The notes under the pieces are model-generated. The model did not search any database and was not told the DNA's origin. It worked only from the letters and a program-made list of their open reading frames with translations. Shown piece after piece: positions 44,216 through 52,336 of a stretch of 64,000 bases of DNA. Position numbers and translations under genes: made by a program. Origin of the DNA: Microbacterium sp. TNHR37B. Lineage in GTDB: Bacteria; Actinomycetota; Actinomycetes; Actinomycetales; Microbacteriaceae. The stretch is from NCBI RefSeq assembly GCF_001620065.1, contig NZ_LQGV01000001.1, positions 744,001 to 808,000 on the forward strand. The letters run 5' to 3'. Positions within the stretch are counted from its first letter, which is position 1. Each line of letters starts with the position of its first letter.

Positions 44216-44216
44216 C

Positions 44217-44588
44217 ATGCCCGGGCTCTATCTCCTCTTCCTCGTGCTCTCGGCCGCGGGTGTCGCGGCGCTCGATGTCCGCTTCCGCCTGGCCTTTCCC
44301 CCCGCTCGCGCGCGAACGGCGACCACCGTCGCGGTGGGAACCGTGTTCTTCCTCGCGTGGGACGCGGTCGGGATCGCCTCGGGGGTGTTCGTCAAGGGCT
44401 CCAGCCCTCTCCTCCTCGGCTGGGATCTGGCTCCGCACCTGCCCGTCGAGGAGCCGGTCTTCCTCGCCTTCCTCTGCTACCTCGGGCTCGTCGTGTGGCA
44501 GGCCGCCCTCCGCCCCATCCGTCGTCGCGGCGGCGTCGACGCGACCGCCGCGCCCCCGCACCGCGACGATGAGGGGGGCCGCTCGTGA
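44217..44588 (+). CDS. crtYe: Lycopene cyclase subunit (CrtYe-type)
   Basis: First half of a heterodimeric lycopene cyclase. The 123-residue membrane protein has three hydrophobic helices and the conserved PVEEPVFLAFLCYLGL motif with the Glu pair shared by this cyclase family. ATG 44217 is 1 nt after the crtI stop. The C-terminal tail (RRGGVDATAAPPHRDDEGGRS) is variable. The crtYe/crtYf assignment follows the C. glutamicum order. Confidence 0.88.
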   Translation: MPGLYLLFLVLSAAGVAALDVRFRLAFPPARARTATTVAVGTVFFLAWDAVGIASGVFVKGSSPLLLGWDLAPHLPVEEPVFLAFLCYLGLVVWQAALRPIRRRGGVDATAAPPHRDDEGGRS

Positions 44589-44890
44589 GCTACCCCGTGA
44601 TCGTCGTTCCGTTCCTGATCGTGACGCTCGCGGTCACCCTGTGGTCGTTGCGACGACCGGGCGCCCGGCAGCGCCTCCTCGCCTCCGGAATCGCCGCGGC
44701 CGTGCTCGTCGCCTTGACGGCGGTCTTCGACAACCTGATGATCGCCGTGGGGCTGTTCACCTACCCGGAGGATCTCATCAGCGGCATCCGCATCGGCCTC
44801 GCGCCCATCGAGGACTTCGCCTACCCCGTCTGCGCCGCCTTCCTCGTTCCCGCCGTGTTCGCCCTCCTCCCCGAAAGAGGTCCGGAATGA
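44585..44890 (+). CDS. crtYf: Lycopene cyclase subunit (CrtYf-type)
   Basis: Second cyclase half, 101 residues with three hydrophobic helices, the FDNLMIAVGLFTYPEDLISGI loop and the APIEDFAYPVCA motif (Glu-Asp) of the family. GTG 44585 overlaps the crtYe stop and the 3' end overlaps crtEb by 4 nt, so the two halves and the elongase are translated together. Confidence 0.88.
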   Translation: MSYPVIVVPFLIVTLAVTLWSLRRPGARQRLLASGIAAAVLVALTAVFDNLMIAVGLFTYPEDLISGIRIGLAPIEDFAYPVCAAFLVPAVFALLPERGPE

Positions 44891-45756
44891 CGCAGATCCT
44901 CGTGCAGCTGTTCGTCGCCTCTCGCCCCGTGAGCTGGATCAACACGGCCTACCCGTTCGCACTCGCCTACCTCCTCACCACGCGACAGATCGACTTGCTC
45001 CTCGTCGTGGGAACGATCTTCTTCCTGATCCCCTACAACCTCGCGATGTATGGGATCAATGACGTCTTCGACTACGAATCCGACCTGCGCAATCCTCGCA
45101 AAGGCGGGACCCACGGTTCGGTCCTCGACCGGCGGTTCCATCGCATCACCCTCTGGTCTTCTGCCGTCGGCCTCGTGCCGTTCGTCGTGCTGCTCGTGAT
45201 GTGGGGATCGCCCCTGTCGACACTGGTCCTCGCGCTGAGCCTGTTCTTCGTCGTCTTCTACTCCGCGCCGCCGCTGCGACTGAAGGAGCGGCCGTTCGCG
45301 GACTCGATCACCAGCAGCATCCACTTCTTCTCCCCGGCCGTCTTCGGACTCGTCCTGGCGAACGCGACGTGGACGGGCGCTCTCGTGCTCGTCGTCGTCG
45401 CTTTCGCCCTGTGGGGCATCGCTTCTCACGCCTTCGGCGCCGTGCAGGACATCGTCGCCGACCGTGAGGCCGGCATCGCCTCGATCGCGACGGTCCTGGG
45501 CGCCCGTGCCACCGTCCGGATCGCTCTGGCGGCCTACGGCCTCGCCGGGATCGCGCTCCTCGCAACGACCTGGCCCGGGCCTCTCGCGGCCGTGCTCGTC
45601 GTTCCCTACCTCGTGAACGCGTGGCCCTCGCGGAACCTCCGTGACGAGGACTGCACCCGGGCGACAGCGGGATGGAACCGCTTCTTGTGGCTCAACCAGA
45701 TCGCCGGGTTCGGCACCACGCTCTTGGCGATCTGGTGGTGGTTCGTGTCGGCCTGA
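44887..45756 (+). CDS. crtEb: Lycopene elongase, UbiA-family prenyltransferase
   Basis: Adds C5 units to lycopene to give flavuxanthin-type C50 carotenoids. The 289-residue protein has about eight hydrophobic helices and the first Asp-rich motif NDVFDYESDLRNPRKGG; the second, in GAVQDIVADREAGIASIAT, matches the DxxxD pattern of this enzyme. Gene order idi-crtE-crtB-crtI-crtYe-crtYf-crtEb matches C. glutamicum apart from lacking cmpL and having idi, so decaprenoxanthin is the likely product. Confidence 0.9.
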   Translation: MTQILVQLFVASRPVSWINTAYPFALAYLLTTRQIDLLLVVGTIFFLIPYNLAMYGINDVFDYESDLRNPRKGGTHGSVLDRRFHRITLWSSAVGLVPFVVLLVMWGSPLSTLVLALSLFFVVFYSAPPLRLKERPFADSITSSIHFFSPAVFGLVLANATWTGALVLVVVAFALWGIASHAFGAVQDIVADREAGIASIATVLGARATVRIALAAYGLAGIALLATTWPGPLAAVLVVPYLVNAWPSRNLRDEDCTRATAGWNRFLWLNQIAGFGTTLLAIWWWFVSA

Positions 45757-45779
45757 CCGCGGCCCGGCCGACACGAACC
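45740..45779. terminator. Bidirectional terminator between crtEb and the UPF0182 gene
   Basis: A 14-bp perfect inverted repeat (GGTTCGTGTCGGCC and its complement) with a 12-nt loop that contains the crtEb stop codon. Its 3' arm ends 7 nt before the stop of the convergent UPF0182 gene. No T-run is obvious, so it may act through structure or with Rho. Confidence 0.6.
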
Positions 45780-45786
45780 CAGGTGA

Positions 45787-48708
45787 TCAGCCCTGGCTCG
45801 GGCTGAGCTCCAGCAGCGTCTCGACGGCCTTCGTGAGTCGGGCGTCCGCCTCGGCGAACTTCGTGAGGTCCCCCGCCTTGAGCGCGGCATCGCGGTCGAG
45901 CATCGCCTGTCGCGCATCGTTGAGTGCCGCCTGGTAGGCCACGTTCGTGTCGGTGCCCCCGGGGGTTCCCCCGCCGGGCGTCTCGGTCGCTCCGGGCGAC
46001 GGGCTCGGGTTCGGCGTCGGTGTCACGTCGCCGTCGCCGGTGCTGGCACCCGAGTCGCCCTGGAAGAGGGAGTCGAGGGCCTCCTGCAGGGTGTCCTCGA
46101 AGGCCAGCTCGTCACCGAACGCGACCAGGATCTTCCGGAGCGCCGGGAGCTGTGTGCCGCTCGCCGGCTGGACGAACACGGGCTGCACGTAGAGGAAACC
46201 GCCACCGACGGGGAGCGTCAGCAGGTTGCCGTTGAGGACCTCGGACTGGCCGATCTTGAGGACGTTGATCTGCGATGAGATGACCTCGTCGGAGTTGAAA
46301 CGGCTCTGCACCTGACCGGGACCGGGCACCGGCTGGTCGGCGCTGATCTCCAGCATGCGGAGCTTGCCGTAGCCCTCGCCGCGCACGCCCTTCTGGTTCC
46401 CGGCGTCGGCGTCCACGCCCAGATACCCCATGAGCACATTGCGCGCCCCCGTGCCCTCGGAGGCAGGGATGAAGGAGCTGAACATCGAGTACGTCGGCTC
46501 GTCCTGGCCGGGCATCTGCATCGTGAGGTAGTACGGCGGCTGAAGGACGTCGTTCTTGGAGACCGGGTCGTTGGGGGTCTTCCAGGCATTGTCACGAGCG
46601 TAGAAGGACGCGGCGTCGTCGACGTGGTAGGTGCCGAGCATCGCCCGCTGCACCTTGAACAGGTCGCTCGGGTAGCGCACGTGGCTCATCAGCTGCGCCG
46701 ACATGTCCGAGATCGGCCGCAGCGTGTTCGGGTACACCTTCTGCCACGCCTTGAGCAGCGGATCGGTCTCGTCCCACGCATACAGCGTGACCGAGCCGTC
46801 ATAGGCGTCGACAGTGGCCTTGACCGAGTTGCGAATGTAGTTGACGTTGTCCAGCGCCAGCCGGGAGACGTTCGTCGTCGAGTCGCTGATCGCCTGACGC
46901 AGGCTGACGATCGACGAGTAGGGATAGTTGGCGCTCAGCGTGTAGCCGTCGACGATCCACACGATCCGTCCGTCCACGACACTCGGGTACGGGTCGTTGT
47001 CGAGCTCGAGGTACGGCGCCGCCTTCTGCACCCGAGTGAGCGGGTCACGGTCGTAGAGGATCTGCGACTTCTCGTTGACCGCGTCGGAGAAGAGGATGTC
47101 GGTCGACTGGAACTTCAGCGCGTAGATGAGTCGGTTGAAGAGGTTCCCGATGTCCGGTCCACCGTCGCCCGTGAAGGTCGTCTTGGTCTGTGCCGCGCCG
47201 TCTTCGGTGCCGCGCGGGTAGTCCAGCTCGATGTCATCGGTGCCTTCGGGCGCGCCGACGATCGAGTAGGCGGGCGAGGACTCACCGAAGTACACACGAG
47301 GCTCGTACTTCTCCTCGGTGGTCAGCTGTCCCGAGGTCGGGATGCCGCGTTCGATGAAGACCGGGTTGCCGTCCGCCGTCCGGTCGTTGCCCTTCGCGGC
47401 CACCATGCCGTACCCGTGGGTGTAGACCAGCGTCGTGTTGTACCAGGAGGCCGCTTGACCCAGCTGCGGCAGGTCGAGCTCGCGGACCGAGACGACCGCG
47501 TCCTGCGTCTTGCCGTCGATCTCGTAGCGGTCGACATCCAGCGGATCGGCAAACTTGTAGTACGAGCGATACTGCTCGAGCTGACGCACCGTGGGCGGGA
47601 TGATCGCCGGGTCCATGATGCGGATCGAGGCCGTGGTCTCGGCATCGGCGCGCAGCTGCCCCGACTCGGCGGTCGTCACCGCGTTGTAGTCGATCTTTTC
47701 CAGATCGTTGATCCCGTAGGCCTTCTTGGTGGCATCGATGTTGCGCTGGTAGTACGTGCTCTCCAGCCGCTCCTGGTTCGGCACCACCTGGAACTGGTTG
47801 ACGAACCAGGGGTAGGCGACGCCCACGACGAGGGACGAGACGATCAGCAGCGCGGTCGCGATGAGCGGAAAGCGCCAGCGTCCGATCACGGCGGTGACGA
47901 AGAACAGCGCCGCGACGATCGCTGCCACGACGGCGAGGATGGTCAGACCGGGGATGATCGCGTGCACGTCGGTGTAGCCGGCGCCGGTGATGCGGTCCCC
48001 CTCCGACAGCAGCGTCTTGTAGCGGTCGAGCCACAGGCTGACGGCCTGCACCGCGAGATAGAGACCGGCGATCACGGCGAGCTGGATACGCGCCGACTTG
48101 GAGATCCGCAGCTCGCGCTGGCCGATCCTCATCGCACCGTAGAGGTACGCCACGATCACGGTGACGGCCAGGCACACCAGGAGCACGGCGGAGGCGAACC
48201 CGACGACCGAGCCGTAGAAGGGGAGCTCGAACAGATAGAAGCTCGTATCCAGCCCGAACTGGGGATCGAGGTCGCCCGTGGGAACGCGGTTCATCCACAG
48301 CCAGGCGGTCTCCCACTGTGCGGAGGCGGCGAAGCCGGCGAATGCGCCGAAGAAGACGGGAATGCCCCACATGGCCAGGCGACGCAGCGGCTCGACGACC
48401 TCCTGGTAGTGGTCGAGCTGCGAGCTCAGGCGGGCGTACACCGGGCGCAACCGGTAGGCGAGCTGGATCGCGACGAACACCGGCACGGCCATCGCGGCGA
48501 AGCCGACGAGGAACATGACGACCCGCGCTGTCCACTGCGTCACGAGCACCCCGTCGAAGCCGAGCTGTTCGTACCAGAGCCAATCGGCGAAGAGGCTCGC
48601 GAAGGTGAAGAACGCCACCACGAGCGCGGCGATCACCGCGAGCGTGATGCCGATCGCTCGGCGGAGGGGACTGGGCGTGGCCTGGTTCGGCGCTGAGGTC
48701 GTGGTCAC
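45787..48708 (-). CDS. UPF0182 family membrane protein
   Basis: 973-residue actinobacterial membrane protein of unknown function. About seven helices lie in the first 330 residues (for example ITLAVIAALVVAFFTFASLF and VVMFLVGFAAMAVPVFVAIQL), then a large extracytoplasmic domain (about 330-880), then a Pro/Thr/Gly-rich linker (TPTPNPSPSPGATETPGGG) and a short helical tail. GTG 48708 lies 6 nt after TAGGAT. It is separate from the neighbouring YlbL-like gene by 70 nt on the same strand. Confidence 0.92.
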   Translation of the reverse strand: MTTTSAPNQATPSPLRRAIGITLAVIAALVVAFFTFASLFADWLWYEQLGFDGVLVTQWTARVVMFLVGFAAMAVPVFVAIQLAYRLRPVYARLSSQLDHYQEVVEPLRRLAMWGIPVFFGAFAGFAASAQWETAWLWMNRVPTGDLDPQFGLDTSFYLFELPFYGSVVGFASAVLLVCLAVTVIVAYLYGAMRIGQRELRISKSARIQLAVIAGLYLAVQAVSLWLDRYKTLLSEGDRITGAGYTDVHAIIPGLTILAVVAAIVAALFFVTAVIGRWRFPLIATALLIVSSLVVGVAYPWFVNQFQVVPNQERLESTYYQRNIDATKKAYGINDLEKIDYNAVTTAESGQLRADAETTASIRIMDPAIIPPTVRQLEQYRSYYKFADPLDVDRYEIDGKTQDAVVSVRELDLPQLGQAASWYNTTLVYTHGYGMVAAKGNDRTADGNPVFIERGIPTSGQLTTEEKYEPRVYFGESSPAYSIVGAPEGTDDIELDYPRGTEDGAAQTKTTFTGDGGPDIGNLFNRLIYALKFQSTDILFSDAVNEKSQILYDRDPLTRVQKAAPYLELDNDPYPSVVDGRIVWIVDGYTLSANYPYSSIVSLRQAISDSTTNVSRLALDNVNYIRNSVKATVDAYDGSVTLYAWDETDPLLKAWQKVYPNTLRPISDMSAQLMSHVRYPSDLFKVQRAMLGTYHVDDAASFYARDNAWKTPNDPVSKNDVLQPPYYLTMQMPGQDEPTYSMFSSFIPASEGTGARNVLMGYLGVDADAGNQKGVRGEGYGKLRMLEISADQPVPGPGQVQSRFNSDEVISSQINVLKIGQSEVLNGNLLTLPVGGGFLYVQPVFVQPASGTQLPALRKILVAFGDELAFEDTLQEALDSLFQGDSGASTGDGDVTPTPNPSPSPGATETPGGGTPGGTDTNVAYQAALNDARQAMLDRDAALKAGDLTKFAEADARLTKAVETLLELSPSQG

Positions 48709-48714
48709 CCCTCC

Positions 48715-48720
48715 ATCCTA
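48715..48720 (-). promoter_or_regulatory. -10 box of the UPF0182 gene (leaderless)
   Basis: TAGGAT on the minus strand followed by 6 nt and GTG 48708. Confidence 0.5.
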
Positions 48721-48778
48721 AGCGGGGGCCGTCTGGGTGAGCGCCGTGGATCGGCGGTCACCACCCCTGTCCGGCTCG

Positions 48779-49900
48779 TCAGGAGCTGCAGGTGGGAAGC
48801 GCATCCAGATCGCCGTGATCGCGCAGCGCCTTCAGTACCGCGAGCGAGTCGTCGAGTGTGGCGACGGAGAAGACCCGGAGACCGGAGGGGACATGGCCGA
48901 CGACCTCGCCGCAGTTCCTCTCCGGTGCCAGGAAGTAATCGGCTCCCGCGCGGACGGCGCCGTACATCTTCTGCCGGATCCCGCCGATCGGGCCCACGGT
49001 ACCAGCCGCATCGATCGTGCCGGTGCCCGCGACATCGAGCCCGCCGTTGAGCTCCCCCTCCGTGAGGGTGTCGATGATCCCGAGAGCGAACATCATTCCG
49101 GCGCTCGGCCCCCCGACGTTGTCGAGCTGGATGGTCACCTCGATGGGGAAGGTGTAGTCGTGCATCGCGGTGATGCCGACGACCCAGGAGGTCTCCCCGT
49201 CGACGACCGCCTGCGTGGGCGTGACGGTGACCGACACCGCCTTCCCGCTCCGATCCACGTCGAAGGCGACGGGAGCACCATCGGCGTCGTTGATGACCTT
49301 GCGAAGTTCGGAGACGTCGCTGATCTCCTTCCCGTCGGCCCGACGGATCACGTCGTCGGCTTCCAGCCGCCCCTGCGACGGGGAGTCGTCGGTGAGGGCA
49401 TAGACCCGGACCACCGGCTTCACGTCGTATCCGAGGGAGGTCAATGCCGCTGCCGTCGCCTCCTTCTGCGAGTCGACCATCATCGCGGCACTCTGCTCGT
49501 TGCGCTGCTCCGTCGTCTCTCCTGCCGGGAAGACCTGATCGATCGGGATCACCGCACGGGAGGGATCGAACCACGCGGTGGCGAGCTCGAACCACGAGGG
49601 GGTGCGCTCCCGATTGCCGACCACCTGCACGGTGAGGAGATCGAGCGACCCGGCCGTCGGATACGTCTGCGCTCCCTTGATCGAGATGAGCGGGACGTCC
49701 TCCTTGTCGGCGTTCTGAGCCGTTCCCAGCGTGTTGAAGACGGGGCCCGCCTGCTGGATCACGAACGAGGTGGGGAGCACGGTCAGCGCGAGAAGGGCGG
49801 CGAGGGCGACCGTGACGGCCCAGATACCGGCGACGGCCGAGCGCGGCAGACGACGGCGGGGAGCGGGCGCGACCACGTCGCGGTCTTCGAACAGTGCCAC
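48779..49900 (-). CDS. PDZ-domain Lon-like protease (YlbL family)
   Basis: 373-residue membrane-anchored protease. An N-terminal helix (AVAGIWAVTVALAALLALTVL) is followed by a PDZ domain (QGRLEADDVIRRADGKEISD) and an S16 Lon-type catalytic domain: Ser in LDNVGGPSAGMMFALG and Lys in GIRQKMYGA. A Cys pair (ERNCGEV and the C-terminal TCSS) could form a disulfide outside the cell. GTG 49900 has AGGAAGG about 6 nt upstream; GTG 49939 would add 13 residues. Confidence 0.9.
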   Translation of the reverse strand: MALFEDRDVVAPAPRRRLPRSAVAGIWAVTVALAALLALTVLPTSFVIQQAGPVFNTLGTAQNADKEDVPLISIKGAQTYPTAGSLDLLTVQVVGNRERTPSWFELATAWFDPSRAVIPIDQVFPAGETTEQRNEQSAAMMVDSQKEATAAALTSLGYDVKPVVRVYALTDDSPSQGRLEADDVIRRADGKEISDVSELRKVINDADGAPVAFDVDRSGKAVSVTVTPTQAVVDGETSWVVGITAMHDYTFPIEVTIQLDNVGGPSAGMMFALGIIDTLTEGELNGGLDVAGTGTIDAAGTVGPIGGIRQKMYGAVRAGADYFLAPERNCGEVVGHVPSGLRVFSVATLDDSLAVLKALRDHGDLDALPTCSS

Positions 49901-50023
49901 AACGACCTTCCTGGCCGGACGTTCGCGACCGGCGTACACGAGACGGGCTCGCGCCGGACGGGGCGTGAACGCGTGCGACTAGCGTAGAACGCGATGTCAT
50001 CATCCTGCTGAAAGGCCCCTGAC

Positions 50024-51424
50024 ATGAGCGACGACGACCGCCCCGAACCCGAGGACTTCGCCGAGATGCTCCGCAATCTGCTGGGGGGCCAAGGAGGCCT
50101 CGCGGGGCTGGATCCGGAGCAGCTGGAGCAGTTGCGAGGACTCGGTCTCGATCCCGCGATGGTGCAGCAGATGATGCGACAGCTCCAGGGCGCCTTCGCC
50201 GCCGGAGGTGACGGATCGATCGACTGGTCGGCGGCACGCACCCAGGCGCTTCATCTCGCCAACAAGGACAGCCACGCCATCGACAGCGGAGTACGGGCAG
50301 ACCTCGACCGCGCGGTGTCCCTGGCCACCCTCTGGCTGAGCGAAGCGACCGCGATCTCCGAGCTCCCCGCTCCCGCCCGCGCCGTCACCCGCGGCCAGTG
50401 GGTCGAGTCCACCCTCCCGGTGTGGCAAGAGCTCGCCGAGCCGGTGGCCACCTCGATCGCCGACGCGCTGACGGAGGCGATCGGCACGCAGCTCCCGGAG
50501 GAGATGCGTGCCGCCGCGGCGAACGCGGGGCGCATCATGCGGACGGTGGGCGGCTCGCTGTTCGCCGCGCAGTTGGGCTCCGTCGTGGGCGCTCTGTCGC
50601 TGGAGGTGATCTCGGGCGGCGACGTCGGGATCCCGCTGATGCCCGACGGCGAGGCCGCGCTCCTCCCCCAGAACTTCGCCGACTTCGGCAGGGATCTCGA
50701 GATCGACGAGGATCAGCTCGCCCTCTACGTCGCGACGCGTGAGCTCGCTCACGCCCGGCTGTTCCGTCACGCTCGCTGGCTGCGCCTGCACGTGATCTCT
50801 CAGGTGACCGAGTTTGCGCGGGGACTGCGGGTCGACACCGACGCGCTGGAGGACATGGCCACACGATTCGACCCGTCGTCCCCCGAGGAGCTCCGCGACG
50901 CGCTGCAGAGCGGGGCCCTCCTCGATACACGGTCCGAGGCGCAGGTCGCCGCATTGGCTCGCCTCGAGAACCTGCTGGCCACGATCGAGGGCTGGGTCGA
51001 TGTCGTCACGGCCGATGCGACTCACCGGCTCCCCGACGCGCACCGGATCGCCGAGGCCGTGCGACGCCGGCGCGCCGTGGGCGGACCCGCCGAACGCGCG
51101 ATGGGATCCCTCGTGGGACTCGAGCTGCGCCCCCGGCGACTGCGGGAGGCGGCGGCGATGTGGCGTGCCGTCACCGATGCGGTGGGCGCGACCGCGCGCG
51201 ACTCGCTGTGGGACTACCCCGACCTGATGCCCACGGCGGAGGACATCGATGATCCAGCCGCGCTCGTGGAACGCCTGCAGGCGCGAGAGCGCGGCGAGAG
51301 CCCCGCGCGCGACGCGATGGACGACGCGCTGGACGCCCTGTTGGCCGAAGCCACCGACGAGCGTCCGGGCGACGGGGCCGGTGGCGACGACGACCTGCCG
51401 CCGGAGGGTCCGCGGCCGGTCTGA
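50024..51424 (+). CDS. DUF2342 family zinc-metalloprotease-like protein
   Basis: 466-residue protein of the actinobacterial family annotated as zinc-dependent metalloprotease or F420-biosynthesis-associated; its role is not established. The first 70 residues are disordered or Gln-rich (EMLRNLLGGQGGLAGL), the middle is helical, and the motif VATRELAHARLFRHARWLRLH holds only part of an HExxH site (RELAH), as is usual for the family. The C-terminus is acidic and low complexity. ATG 50024 follows GAAAGG. Confidence 0.8.
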   Translation: MSDDDRPEPEDFAEMLRNLLGGQGGLAGLDPEQLEQLRGLGLDPAMVQQMMRQLQGAFAAGGDGSIDWSAARTQALHLANKDSHAIDSGVRADLDRAVSLATLWLSEATAISELPAPARAVTRGQWVESTLPVWQELAEPVATSIADALTEAIGTQLPEEMRAAAANAGRIMRTVGGSLFAAQLGSVVGALSLEVISGGDVGIPLMPDGEAALLPQNFADFGRDLEIDEDQLALYVATRELAHARLFRHARWLRLHVISQVTEFARGLRVDTDALEDMATRFDPSSPEELRDALQSGALLDTRSEAQVAALARLENLLATIEGWVDVVTADATHRLPDAHRIAEAVRRRRAVGGPAERAMGSLVGLELRPRRLREAAAMWRAVTDAVGATARDSLWDYPDLMPTAEDIDDPAALVERLQARERGESPARDAMDDALDALLAEATDERPGDGAGGDDDLPPEGPRPV

Positions 51425-51480
51425 GCGGCCCTGGCACGGCGGCTTGTGGACAGCGCGTCACTCCCGCTCCCGCCGCGCAC

Positions 51481-51486
51481 GAGAAT
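51481..51486 (+). promoter_or_regulatory. -10-like box upstream of the E1-like gene
   Basis: GAGAAT followed by 7 nt and ATG 51494; it favours this start over GTG 51446. Confidence 0.3.
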
Positions 51487-51493
51487 CGACCGC

Positions 51494-52336
51494 ATGCTCC
51501 GGCTCGATCCCTCCCACCCGCCGCTGTGGCGCACGCCCTCCGATCTGCAGTTCGGCGTCGACGACGTGGCTCGGCTGCGAGACGTCCGGCCGTGGCAAGA
51601 GAGAGTGCTGGCCGCCCTGGAGGGCGGGGTCCCGGACGGGAGACTCGTCGGCCTCGCGCGGAGTTTCGGAGCCTCTCCATCCGAGGCAGAGGAGTTCGTG
51701 CGGGCGATCCGCCCGGCCTTGACCCATGACAGCGGCGAGGAGCGACCAGCCAGCCTGGAGTTTCCGGGGGACTTCCCGGTCGCAGATGCGAACCTCGTTC
51801 AGGAGACGCTGGAGCGGTGCGGAGTCGAGCTCGCCGACGTCCGACGTTGGCCGGACACCAGCCGCGCCCCGTTGATCATCGTCGCCCACCACCTCGTGGA
51901 TCCGGGGCACGCCGCCAGACTCATGGCCGACGGGGTGCCGCACCTGCCGATCGTCCTTGCCGGAGCGCACGCGGTCGTCGGCCCCCTCATTCTTCCCGGC
52001 CTCACGGCATGCCTGTCCTGCCTGGCGGCTCATCATCGCGATCGCGACCCGCAGTGGCCTCTGCTGGTGAGCCAGTTGCTGGGACGCCCGGCACCGCCGA
52101 CGTCCCGCGCCGTGCTCGTGGATGCCGCCACCCTCGCCGGGCGGTTCCTCCACGGCGCGGTGCGGCCGGGAGTCTCGGTCGCCGTCAGCGCCGCGAGCGT
52201 GCGTCGCCGGTGGCGCGTACATCACCCGCACGCAATGTGCCTGTGCCGATCTCCTGAAGGAAACGGGAGCGTTGACGCTCCCGCCCCCCGCTCCCCCGCG
52301 CCCACGACAGCGCGAGGGTTCGCGCGGCCCGCGTGA
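51494..52336 (+). CDS. ThiF/E1-like, TOMM-leader-binding-type protein
   Basis: 280-residue protein resembling the N-terminal part of cyclodehydratase E1-like proteins, commonly named TOMM precursor leader peptide-binding protein. Visible are MLRLDPSHPPLWRTPSDLQFG, LVDPGHAARLMADGVPHLPIVL and VVGPLILPGLTACLSCLAAHHRDRDPQWP, with a CxxC pair that may bind zinc. No YcaO, precursor peptide or transporter gene is nearby, so a RiPP role is unsupported. The C-terminus (about 50 residues) is encoded opposite uvrD2. Confidence 0.7.
   Translation: MLRLDPSHPPLWRTPSDLQFGVDDVARLRDVRPWQERVLAALEGGVPDGRLVGLARSFGASPSEAEEFVRAIRPALTHDSGEERPASLEFPGDFPVADANLVQETLERCGVELADVRRWPDTSRAPLIIVAHHLVDPGHAARLMADGVPHLPIVLAGAHAVVGPLILPGLTACLSCLAAHHRDRDPQWPLLVSQLLGRPAPPTSRAVLVDAATLAGRFLHGAVRPGVSVAVSAASVRRRWRVHHPHAMCLCRSPEGNGSVDAPAPRSPAPTTARGFARPA

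Noticed and set aside
43567..44886. Upstream extension of the crtEb frame across crtI and crtYe/crtYf
   Set aside because: The extension is an Arg/Pro-rich shadow of other genes; ATG 44887 gives a standard UbiA-family N-terminus coupled to crtYf.
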